Shown here one piece after another: positions 10,985 to 23,100 of a stretch of DNA of 38,548 bases (positions are counted from its first letter, which is position 1; every line of letters starts with the position of its first letter). The notes below the pieces were generated by a model, which made no database searches, had not been told where the DNA came from, and saw only the letters and a list, made by a program, of their open reading frames with translations. Made by a program: the position numbers and the translations under genes. Source of the DNA: Phoronis australis (taxonomy: Eukaryota > Phoronida > Phoronidae); contig NMRA01000098.1 in the NCBI GenBank assembly GCA_002633005.1, forward strand, positions 306,782 to 345,329. The letters run 5' to 3'.

Positions 10985-12320
10985 TTATTGACTGGTGCTG
11001 TTTTTATTGATCTAAAGAAAGCATTTGACACCGTCGACCACACTATCTTGTTGAAGAAGCTTAAAGCCTATGGGGTCACCGGCATGGAAGCCAAGTGGCT
11101 TCAGGATTATCTTGGTAACAGAACTCAAGCTACCCGTGTCGGCAAAGACATCTCTGATCTCAAAACCGTTAAAAGTACGTGTTCCCCAGTGGTCTATACT
11201 GGGGCCCTTGCTATTTTGCAGAACCTCATCCGAAATCCAGGCCACTCTCGACTCTGATTTAACAATCATTTCAGATTGGCTTGTATTTAATAAACTATCC
11301 TTAAATGTTTCTAAAACTAAAACTCTTCTATTTGGCACATCCCAAAGACTTAGAAACCAAACCCTGTCATTAACTATGGATGGAAGACCAATTGAGAACG
11401 TCAATTCCTTTAAATATCTGGGACTTTTATATATGATCAAAGTCTTAAATTCTCTCACCACGTTGATTATATCTCGAAAAAGGTGTCTAAGAAAATTGGC
11501 GTATTGAAACGCATCAGTAAATTCGTTATTGCCTCCCGGTGTGGGGGGGTTGCATCAGGCAAGGATATGAAAACCATCCAGGTTACCCAAAATAGGGCTG
11601 CCCGGATTATTTTGGGAGCTGGTGTTAGAGATATTAGCATCGAAAACCTTCATAAAGAGACTGGTATAATGAAAATTCACACAAGACATCAATTCCTATC
11701 TGCTTGTTGTATGTACAAATGTTTTAAAGGTCTTGTCCCATCTTACTTATGTGCTAAGTTAAAGATGACTACTAATCGCTACAATACCAGGTCCTCACCA
11801 TCATCTGATTTCAATCTTCCTAAACGCAGAAGCGACTGGGAAAAATCATTTTCCTACAGCGGGCCCTTTTTATGGAACTCTCTCCCTGCAGATGCCAAAT
11901 CTACATCATCCTTTCTAACCTTTAAAAGAATTATAAGAAATAGATTTAACTTCATGTAGTGTCTAAGAATCGCATGTTTATTCATTTGTTATTTATATAA
12001 TGTCTTACTTTTATTAATTATTTATTGTCTGGTTTAATTTTTGATATTTATATTAAATTATGTATTTTTTTAATTAATAATCTTGTCTTAATTTCTTCAT
12101 CTTCTATTTATCATATTTTATTTTTTATTTTGCTTCATCAGTCTTTCCGCGTTAATTTCTTATTGTTTGCTTAATACTTAAATTTGTCTTTCATTTTGTA
12201 ATTCTGTTGTTGTCTTACTATCTGTCTGTTTTTTACTGAGGGCCCTCATGGAAAGCAGTGTGAACTGATGGGGCTACCCTCATTGTAAATATTACATTAA
12301 TAATAAATAGTAATAGTTTT
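10985..12320 (+). pseudogene. 5'-truncated non-LTR retrotransposon ORF2 remnant (CR1/L2-like)
   Basis: The sequence starts inside the reverse transcriptase domain. FIDLKKAFDTVDH (motif A, with the catalytic Asp) is followed by WLQDYLGNRTQ in one frame. A second frame then gives VPQWSILGPLLF (motif B, normally VPQGS, here Gly to Trp) directly followed by SDWLVFNKLSLNVSKTKTLL and FKYLGL, so the catalytic YADD block has been deleted. A third piece has QNRAARIILGAG and ends LFLWNSLPADAKSTSSFLTF to a stop at 11957. It is followed by an AT-rich 3' region with TAATAATAAATAG at about 12300. At least two frameshifts and one deletion: not active. The clade is inferred from the C-terminal WNSLP motif. 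Confidence 0.85.
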
Positions 12321-12415
12321 TAATGACACTAATTTTGAGTCAGATATTATCTTACCACTGTTTTACCCACATCGATGCAAAGCTGTATATTTAGTATACA
12401 GCTTTGTACCAAGGC

Positions 12416-12485
12416 TACACACAATGGTACCTAGATGTAGGCCTATTTTGACGATAGTCTGTGCATACAGGTACCTGGCTGACTA
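12416..12485 (+). repeat. Dispersed repeat (TTTTGACGATAGTC family), copy 2
   Basis: ACACACAATGGTACCTAG, then CCTATTTTGACGATAGTCT and CATACAGGTACCTGGCTGAC. It lies about 100 bp after the LINE tail. Confidence 0.6.
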
Positions 12486-13521
12486 CCCGTGAGTGCGATG
12501 GCCCTTGGCATATTCTTACTCTTCCTGAAACTTTGTTGGTTCACGGTTACTCAAATCCTGATGGCTGCATCCCAAGGATTGCCCTCCCTCCACCTATGGC
12601 GGACGTGGAGGATTCGTTACAAATATGGCGGTATCCAGAGTAGGGGAGTGGGGGGATGAGATGGTGGCAATAAGAAGGGAGGGGTAGTTTGGCGAAGTCG
12701 AATTGGTTTATGCACAGCCCCAATAATTTTTGCCTTCCTACGGGCCTGCTTCATTAGCGTCATGGCTCAGCAATATATCTCTAAGTTGACAGCATGTACG
12801 TACGCGATATCTAGTTGCGAAGTATTTATGCCGTTCTTGCTTTTCTCGCAAGAACCTAGGTCTATGGAACGCACTCAAGGTCTCAACATATGATGAATTT
12901 GTTGAACATTGCGCAATGCAGAAATTTAATAATAATCGTTCGATTTTAGCGACCCAATCGAGTATGCCCAAATCAAGGAGTGTACACTTCTTGCCCGAAT
13001 ACTCAGAATCACGTGAGTAACTTTGGGCGGAGTTGTATGTCATTTGGTTGAACTACATGTAGGTCAACGCGGCTTTATCGAGTTCACTGGTGCAATAAAT
13101 GGTAGTATATGTCTGTTATGCTTGTAAATATATGTATAAACTCTCGTCGAATTACGCCTTGCTTACATTTTAGTTTATTTCGAATTCGATCCACAAGTTC
13201 TATGTATGACTGAATGCTGACTTTTACAAAAATGACTGTAACCTTAAAACGCTCGGTAATGCTCGGCCGATCACGGAAATAACTGAAAGTGCACTTAGGT
13301 CATTGGGCGGAGCTAAATCATCGACAGAAATAGAAGAGATGGACGGAGGAAAGTGGTTGGTGAAAAAAATGTAAAAATGCGTGTCTTTGAATTTATTTTG
13401 ATTCCTATAAAACGCGTTTATCGAAAAAATGTAAAATTTTGAGGTTGTGAGGATTACAATTACGTTAAATAATTCATTTGAGCTACGCAGATTTAGTATG
13501 ATAAAAATATTAGAAATAGGC
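12486..13521. other. No recognisable gene between LINE remnant and SLC22 3' end
   Basis: Short open frames only (101 codons, minus, 12738-13043, without recognisable motifs). The end of the SLC22 transcript is expected near 13500. Confidence 0.5.
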
Positions 13522-13527
13522 TTTATT
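13522..13527 (-). terminator. Poly(A) signal of the SLC22 gene
   Basis: AATAAA on the minus strand (TTTAATAAAGCC context), about 225 nt after the stop codon. It is the first such signal downstream of the stop and implies a short 3' UTR of roughly 250 nt. Confidence 0.6.
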
Positions 13528-13751
13528 AAAATAACTGCTGGTATTAATAAACTGTCTCATACAGTGACATTAGGCAACAAAACCACCTTCTCGTAAAACC
13601 CGACTTAGATTGCTAGGCTCAGCTTCCTTCTTAGCCAAAAGCGTTGGGGTATTTGGCTCGCAGACCACACTTTTGCTCTCATGAACTGTATTGTCTTCGT
13701 AAAAGTCAGTATGACATTTAGGTCAATATCTTCGGTGAGAGTTTATCTCTG

Positions 13752-13860
13752 TTATATCGCTTCATCTTCTGTATCTTGCTTCATCAGAGGCGCTTCTGTT
13801 TTGGACGGCTTTTCCTGTAGGCCTACATGCTCTTCGTAGAAAACTCGCTTATACTCGACA
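13752..13860 (-). CDS. SLC22 exon 10 (residues 527-562) with stop
   Basis: The acceptor is ttttatttcag. It encodes a short charged cytoplasmic tail (VEYKRVFYEEHVG ... DTEDEAI) and TAA at 13752-13754. The splice restores the frame left by exon 9. Confidence 0.88.
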
Positions 13861-16800
13861 CTGAAATAAAATACATTTGGTATCAAACACTACTGGATTT
13901 CACTGGTTTTGTGCCCTCTAAGTAAGCCAACTATGAACGAGGCGATTATTCGAGAACATAAAGCTAGTACTCAAAATATATTCGAAAATGCTTTTGAATT
14001 AGGCCTATATCACTACACGGTGTGTACAAATTTTGTACTCGATCGAACTTACGTTCCGAAATTTTCACCATCAGATAAGGTTTCCGGGAGGCGGGCCCTG
14101 TTGGTTTCTGGTAGAATCAACGCCAGACCGCCAGCCACAACAGACAGTGATCCCATGAGTAGGGACGAGAGACCAAACCATACATATTTATCCTAGATTG
14201 AACAGACAAATGATAGAATCATAAGAGATGAAGTATTATAAAGCTGCTAGGTTATCCTCCTTCTGTAAAAAGTAACTTTAATTTAGGTCTCCCATCATGA
14301 TCAAACTGATATGGATTTGACCCTCACTCAGAGTAGACGTGATTCCTCGTTTGACAAAGAAAAAACAAACAGGTAGTTGAAGCTACGAACACAAATCTTC
14401 ACGCATTGCAAGCGAAGTACGTAATTAATCACCTAAGTTTGTTTCTCAAGTGTTTTGCGTTTACTGAACGTATCCTGGATTCACTTCGCTACTTCGAATT
14501 CATTGATAATGTTTAACAGGTGGCTTACCAGATGTATAAGCTGAGGTGCAAGGAGGCTTCCCACACGAGCGCACGTGGAACCAGAACCAACAGCCACGTT
14601 GCGAACCACAGTGGGGAATAACTCGGCTGTGAACACGTAGACTATAGCGAAAGATGCACTACTCCCGAACTTCCCTATATTCGACAGCGTGATTACAAGA
14701 CCTTGTAGTCCTGAAATCATGAAATGATAAGAACTAGTAAAACTAATAAAACAAAATATGTAAGCCAGCATCTGGCTTGGAGGAGTCAACGAGGTCCTTT
14801 TGGTCCATGGTATTATCGTATAAGTCAGCAATTTCACGTATTAAACAGTTTTACAATAGTAAAAAGTTTTCAAATACGGCCCTATTGCAGCTTCAGCAAC
14901 TTACAAATTCCTACAGTAGATGTTTGTTCAGAACAATCTTCCAATATCGCCCATCAGATACATTTTTGGAATTGTTACAAGATATAAGATCTATAATGAT
15001 GTTCACCGTTCAAATGGACAATTTCGTCGAAAACAGTGATTTTATGAGATCATCCTCAACGATGGAATCGACGCACGAACACCAGCAGCAATCGCATTCT
15101 AGCAATTTGTTGGGGGCACTAAGTAAACACCATTCCCTTAATGTTAGAGTGATATAAACGCACTTAAATGCTAAAGTCACCCGCTTTGATTTCAGCGAAT
15201 GTCTGGCAGACAACAGCGAGGATTAATGACCTGTCATAAAATCATAAAGCAATGGATTTTGTTATTTTTATACCTAACTTCAAGAAGTACATCCTAACCA
15301 ACAACAATCCCAAGAATGCGTTTTTCGACCGTAAACCGATAATGTCTCTTTAAGACCTTCACACTGCAGGTGACGTCACTGATTAGAAAGCAATTTCAAG
15401 TGCTGTTAGAATTAACTTGTCAGTCAATTCGATGAAGCTAGCCGCTAGGGCCTGACAATTTGAGCATAAACTGAAAGATTCTAGGGCATCGTCTTACTTG
15501 GCGAATACTACCTCGCCAAATGCGACCTCCGATTGTCGGTAACTCCTTCAACCCCGGCCGAACCTCACTCGCAAAACGCGACTTCAAACCTTAGTTCCTC
15601 AACGTCCCAAACGCTGGCTTAAGATTTTCCTCCACCATTTTGGTGAGAGTCACAAACGGTCAGTGTGCGATCAAATACCGAAAATTTGTGTAATTGGTCC
15701 AGAAAATATGGTTTAATATTACTAGTCAATCACAACTTTATAATTATCATTCATGAGGTAGCACAAAAATGAGATACTCTTATTCAAAATATGGTAATAA
15801 GTAAACGTTTACTGGTTGAGCAAATGTCAAGAGGTCGAAAACGGCGCCAAAAAGGTGAATCGGACAATAGATCCGTCCCGGATTACACAGCGACACTCGA
15901 ATCTCGCTGTGTTTACCCACAATGCCGTTAACATCTGCCAGGCACATTTGCTGCCTCGTTTTTATGCCACTGAAGTTTCAAATGTTATTTGTTGTTGTCT
16001 AATTCTTTACAAGTTTTTATCGGTTGCATAACTCTGTTCGTCCTTCCAATGCCAAAGAAATATTACTGCTGTGCTGTTGGCTGCAACTCCGACGTGAGAA
16101 AGTTTGACAAACTGGGCAAATACCCATGGACGCTTCATCTGAAATTCTTCGCGTTCCCGACATCAATGAAAGACACGAAAATGTGTCTGATTTCTAAAAC
16201 GAGGACACGTGCTTTCCAATCTCCGAGACAAAGGAGAGTTCTGTCTCCGTGTTATCCGGGACGGCCCTATTCTGACTAATCTAAAATGGCAACCGTACAA
16301 AAATCGTAAGAGGCAGCCTAAAAGGGAGTTAAGTTTCTACCTGGGTTCTTAAGACCAGGTATAGAACCTAGCAAAGAGATCCCTGCCAGTAACGACATTA
16401 GTAGCAGAATCCACCGACGACCAAATCGGTTGAGAACGAAACACATAGCAATGCATGCTGGGATTTCCATGGAAGCGTTGATTAGGGTATTGACGTATAT
16501 ATTTCCACTGAGCGACCCTGTGTTGTAGGATAAACCGTAGTAGACAAAACTCGTTACAAACCTATAAAATATAAACCATGTATATGAGCAATGTAATAAT
16601 ACACTCCTATACTACCTTCATTACACAGTACTGTAGGCCTATACATTACACATACCCACACGTTTTTGTAAACACTCGCCTTTCAGGAATGTTCAGTATA
16701 TATGTAAGAAAAGATGCTTAAACTGTTAGAATTCTTTACATATTGAAACATTATTTTCCTAAACAAGCACTCTTGAGGATATGTCATAAACTCTAATATT

Positions 16801-19800
16801 GCCACATCTAGATTTTGGCGTAACACTGGCGCGGTTTAATAATTCCGTGTGCGAGAGGCTAAGTAAAGACTTTTCAGAAAAAATTAGAGGAACACTAACA
16901 AGTCACTTTTTCTCCCGTAGAACTAGTTTTTAGGAATATAGAATTCTTCTTCTTGATGACATTCTTAACCAAGCATTTTTAAAAGCCTTATTTAAAGAAT
17001 AACCGGCCAGCACAAAATTATGACTTTTTACAATTCCACCAACCACTAAGAGATCTTCCTAGAATATGCCCACTTACAATAGAAAAAGCCTTGAAAATTC
17101 ATTAATGTTTAAACACCCCCATTTAATTAACAATTGTACTTCATCAAATAATGTAACTGGCAAAATCGGCACAGACAGCTTGCAATCCATTTAAAACATT
17201 ACATGTCACATTCTACACTTAAAATATTTTGTCATTTATCGAGTGGGATTTAGTTCCGACAATAGGGAATTAGGCAGCGCCCGTGGGGCACCTAGGTTTG
17301 ACTCCGCGCTGGGCTCACCTCAAAACCTCAGGTTTCTCGCCAAATGTCCTTTGAGTCCAAAAACTAGTTTTAATATGAGTAAGAAACGGCTTGAGACCAG
17401 TTTTATAACGGGCAGTGTCTTATTTTAATCAAAAGGAAGCCACCGACAGCTTTAAGGTGCAAATGTGGTAGTTGACACCACTGGTTAAGTTATATAATTA
17501 GTGCCACGATCTTCAGCATAATCATTAAGAAAGGAGTTTTGTTCAACTGCAGTTATCCAAACGACTTACTTGTAGACCTTTACTTCGAGGGCTTCAGAAA
17601 ATGGCCTTTAGTATGAAAGAGCAGGGATTTTAGGCGGACCTTTGTCAACATGTTTTGACAGTGCATTATTTGACCTCGATGTTGCAAACAGTCCAGGAAA
17701 AAGGATTGCACACCGCCACCTCGTTTTCTTTACCATGATTTATTCGTTATTCAATTTCTTGCTTTTGTTATTACAGTCTAGCAAAGCTCCACTTCAGTCG
17801 GATAACCAGTTTATGATTCAACTCAATGAGAATTTTTTGCGTGTTTGTTCGTTGTTCTTTATTCAATGTTCCTTGAACACTTCACAATATATGTGCAGCT
17901 GCATGATTAAAATGCAATGAAATTTTGCCGTTTTTTCATGAAAATGCCAATTTTCTCCTTTGGGGGTGTCCAGTTCCACCCTTGCGCCGTAATTTTGGAC
18001 CCACAGTTTTAATATCCTACGTCACACTAGGCCTACCCCTGACATCAAAATCATCGCTTGATCACCAATTGCCCATTACGGTTTGAAATTTGTGGGATAT
18101 AATTCGGTCACGGTAAGTGTTTTGTTGGAAATCGAGACGTGTGTCCTGTGTTTTCACTGGTTGGTCTCATTCCGCATTTACTGAACGACGGATCCATTGT
18201 AACATGACGTCCCATCTAACGTAAAGAGAACAAGTGCCGTCACGAAAAGTACTACATGTACTGCCAAGAAATAGGCGAACATCAATATTTATCACTAGTT
18301 TGTTTTAACGTCTCCAATCGATCTACACCTAAATTCTTATGACTCTCTCAACAGCCTTTCCAAACATACCAGCAAAACGAAATAACCAGTAGTCTTATCC
18401 TCATTCGTGGTCGACGAAGAACGTCCATCAACGTTGCTCTCTCCTGATGTTCATCGCCCAAGTTTCCCTAAATTTGTAAATAATCAACTAGTTGCAACCA
18501 GTAAACGTTGTTTAAAAATCAATCAATATCAGTGCAACTAAACGGTATCAGGTTCGTGGGTAAAGGTTCAGTTGATTTTCATATTTGTAACTTTCAAGAA
18601 TAAGTACTGGCGAAGAATGTTATAACTAAAACAAGAAAACGTTCTCGTAGCGTCGCCGTCTAATTTCTGTCGCCAAAACGTTTTGCATTCGCTTATTTAA
18701 CCAATAGCACATTTCACGATAGTTCTTTTCTGGCTGAGCGCGTCCGAAGATCAACAAGGGATGTAGAGCACCGTAAACTTGTATTTCTTACCGTATTAGA
18801 AAACCTCGGCAGCTGAAATATAGGAACTATCCCCAACGAAAGGGTTTCCGAGGAAATGGCAATCCGTTTGCTAGGAATTGTTAGAAATATAACAAAAAAC
18901 GTGGCGCACGCGACAGGTATGGACATCAAAAAGAGCTCATTTTGCCATTTGCTACATGAGCAAATGCTAGCGTGTTATCTAAACGCGGAGTGTTGCGATA
19001 TGACCGAAATGTCTTAGTTTTAAAATGTTGTTGACACATAATGGACAAGGCTATGAATAAGCCAGTTGACCGTGAGTGTTGTGTTTAACCACAAATACCA
19101 GATAGAACTAGATTGCAAGTATTAAAAACATTCCACTAATTTTGATTGTGGCTCTTCACCATTTTACAATCGAACACCAATAATTTTCACTAGATGGTTT
19201 AGTAACCAAAAACTGTCGGAGCATTTTTGTGGTAGTTAATATCAATTTTTACATCAAACATTTTACGATAAAACATAGAATGACACCAAAAATGTGTAAC
19301 TTAAGTTTTCATAAATTTAATTACAAAAGCCCCGATTTAAACATTCTTCACGCCTTCCTTACTTTACCTTTGTTTGAAACTGTTTCTCTTCCGTTGGGAA
19401 TGACTTTTTGTTGCATTTTGCAATTTTTCTCATAATCACTTCCGCTTCCGCTGCTCTATTTTCAGCGTACAGCCAACGAGGAGATTCTGGGAGCAACCTG
19501 AAAATAGCACTGACAATGAGCGTTTTGAATCATAGTGTGGCAAACCTGCCTTCATTTTTGAAACATGTAGACCTTTATTTATAAAAATCAATTTTCTAAT
19601 CTATTTGAAATAGGTCTAGCGCAAGTAGATCATCAGCAAAACGCTATAATTACAGGTGTTAGTGACGTCAGACTTAAGACAGAAATTTGGTCCCACGCTC
19701 CCACTTTACACTTTCTGAATAAAGTTTAATCATAAAATTATTAGTACATCGCTGGCTCAAAATTATTTGTGCAAATTTTCTCAGTAGATAGTAGTTATTT

Positions 19801-20117
19801 GCATATTCTTAGATACCTTGGTCTCTTTCTAAAGTGAGACTTATTTTTCAGAAATAGTTATGCGGAGCGTAAGACCAAATTTGTGTCTTAAGTCCTCAGT
19901 CACTTTTCATGAAACAAATCCCAGGTGCTAAGGAAGTAAATCTGAAACCCGGATAGAGTTCAGAAACACTAGGACCTACCTAGGACCGCACCAGAAAAGC
20001 ACGACTTCGCGGGGTTACGCGAGATGTTGCCGTGAATTTTAAATGAGAACACGTGATTTTGGCTAAATTTTTCAGCTAATGAACTCTACCCTGCATTTGT
20101 TTGTCAGACCCAATTAG

Positions 20118-20157
<40 letters not shown>

Positions 20158-23100
20158 NGGTATATATAATGCCCCACAATTTCAGACCTATCAGAAACTG
20201 TTATTTGGTATGCACAGTGTCTCCACGTGTATTTTCTCAACAACTTGGTTTCATAAGGACATCCTATATATAACTCTGATCAGACCCTCCCAAAAGATGT
20301 CACTGTAATTATGAGTGCCCTGCTCCAGACTGCCATATGTGACCTACATTGGTACAGTGTTATGTAACGCCCATTAACTTAGTTGACCTTCCACTGCAAC
20401 AAGCCTCTCAGGTTTTGATTTTAGTGTTATAGAGTTGAAGTTGAACATCCGTTTCAGAGTTTGAGTTGAGACAAGTTTTACTTCGTTTTATCTGAAACGA
20501 GTATGTTTGAGTAGAAGATGGTACATTCAAGATCCAAGTCTATGGTAAGTCTTTCAAATTTCTAAATATTTTGATTATTTAAGTTATTGCAAATTCATGT
20601 ATTAGACTGGCATAATCATGGCTAACATGCATTTGGCAGGGTCCTAGAAACTATTTCTAATGCAGAAGACGCGGTCAAATACTCGCATCTGTCCCTCCTA
20701 AAAATATTTCAAAATCTAACCACCCCTTTATTATGAGCTGAAGAATCTCTTTTTCTATAAAAATTCCAGAGAGTTGTAGATTTCTTTGCTTTATATCGCT
20801 GAGAATAATTGCACTTCGTAAGATTTTCCAGATTCACTGCGATATGGTACCTTTTCTAAGAGAATTCCTTACAATTAAATGGGTGCCCTTTCAGTAGCGA
20901 TTTTCCTACGAAATTCGTCCATTTTGTGGACTGGAACGGTACAAAAGGCCCTCTAAGATGGAATCCCTGTCTCAAATAAATAAGCAATTATTATACATAT
21001 AACACATTTTAATAAGAAGCATTTACACTAAAGCATGTCGTGAGGCATTAAGTCAAATCCCTCATAAAACTTTTACAGTTTGGTCTGGTTGAATCCTAAA
21101 TGTCAAGCCCAAACTTTTCCTTAAAAATATTTTACACTTCAAACACGCGTGGAAAATTAGCGACCAAAGGTATAGATATGCTGTGTTGTTTGCCCAGTGA
21201 GTATCTTCTTAATGTAGCATGAAACAGTACATGTTTTCACATTGATTCAATGTGAGGGATCTAGTATCAACCTTAGATTTTTTTCAACCCCTAAATGAAG
21301 CCTTTGAAATCAGTGACTGAAAACCAAATCTCAAACTTGAAATGGGAAATTCCAGGGTAAAATAATTTCCTGAAGTTATTTTGTGTGAGTTGCCAAAATA
21401 TACAGGTTCTCAAATCTTTACTAACTATGTGCATATTTTCTGTTGTCATTAAAAGGACGGCACAAACACCAGACCAGACCATGCGAAAAAATACCTAAAA
21501 TATCCTTGAATTCTCTTAGTAACTTTGACGTCTGCTTAAAAGACTCAATAATTAAGGGATGGTTGGTCTAACTCTAAAGGTTCTGTGGCTCGACTGGTCA
21601 ATAGTCCGAAGAAGTAAGGGAAAGTTTATCTTGCGTTACCAACTCGGTAGTTACCAAGAATAATTTGCAATATTAAACTAAGTATTCGTAGCTTGTTCAG
21701 GTTATTGTTCGTTGAATGACCACAATTTCAAGAAAGAGAGCTTTGCCTGCTTTACGAAATTTTGAAAGATGGAGAATATGATGTAAATTTATCTGAAATC
21801 CTGAAGACATTTATTTCTGTAGATTACGGAATAATGTGAAAAAACTATTAACTAGATTTCTGTTCCGACTATTGACTTTTCGGACTATAGATCCCATTGT
21901 TTTCGAACTATAGACCCCTTGGACTATAGACAGCATTTCATTTCTATTGATAGTTTTGATTTTTTTTTCAGATGAGAATGTTGTCGATCCATTCAGTTCA
22001 AGTGACAATGATACAGATGAAGGTAGAATTTGGTGCTTGTTTTCTCAGAGTAGGGAAACATGCAACTTCACATGGGTGAGTTATGAAGGTGGTGTGAATT
22101 TCAAATAAATAAAGTATTATGAGATACATTTTCGCAGATTCTACAAATTTTCGCAAGGTTTCTGCAATTTTATTTTTTAAACTCGTGATTGCGAGGTCAT
22201 AATGAATCACTACTTTGATTTATTACTTTCATAAGGTAACTACATAGTCATTTTGATACTTGTTCCGCTAGCATACAGCCTGTTTTTCAGACTTAATCAA
22301 CTAGCATTATAAAACATTGCACATTTCGTTATTTGCAGCAGTTGGCTTCCCAACATATTATTTGTTAACTAGGTGAACCATTTAATGTAGCAGACCAACT
22401 TAAAAACTTTCAAACTCATGTTAATGGAAATTTAGAAGACAGCTTTAAATAAGCCAAACAAATGAATGCAAATGTAAAGGTGCTGGATATATCACTGCAT
22501 TTATAATTTGTTTCAGATGAAGAAGTGAGGGAGTGCCGTTTTCGTCACAAGGTGTTCAGTTCTGCTAAAATAACCAAGAATTTTCTCTGATAGATCGTCT
22601 GAAAGGTATTTCATGCAACTAAAATTACTTGTTTTTCAAATTTTACCATACAATTTCTTTTTTAATTCAAAATTTATTTCTTGGTGATGCCAAGGATATG
22701 GTAATACCTTTATTGTTTTGTGATGTCTATACGAGATGTGCTGAGATGGGTTGGTCGATCCTGTATTCCGAAGGACCTTTGACAGTGTCTAGTGCAAAGG
22801 AACTTTAGTTCGAAGGATTGTTAGTCTGAAAGTGAATAGGGTGATGACATTGCATCAGAGCTTATAGAAGACTGCACATTTGAGCACAATTAAGAATTTT
22901 TATGAATGCAAATGTTAAAGACTTTGTTTTGAAAATGCAGGGTTCTTTCGGTAATTTTTTCTTGCCATCCTAGACCTGTAACCCACCAATCGTGGTCATG
23001 GCGATACAGTTACCTTACACTTTTTCATGCCTGCTAATCAGATTTATTTCAAAATGTAATGCTCAGTGGACCAATCAGACCAATAGCTCTTCCGACTAAA

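Noticed and set aside
11012-11461. 149-codon minus-strand frame
   Set aside because: It is the antisense shadow of the LINE ORF2 remnant.
16347-16352. Earlier donor of exon 7 (CTG|gtctta)
   Set aside because: A weak donor sequence; the later CAG|gtagaa gives the better site, and the later one joins exon 8 with the family's normal spacing.
17243-17330. B-box-like AGGTTTGACTCC suggesting another tRNA-SINE
   Set aside because: One mismatch to the consensus and no A box at a suitable distance; no target duplication.
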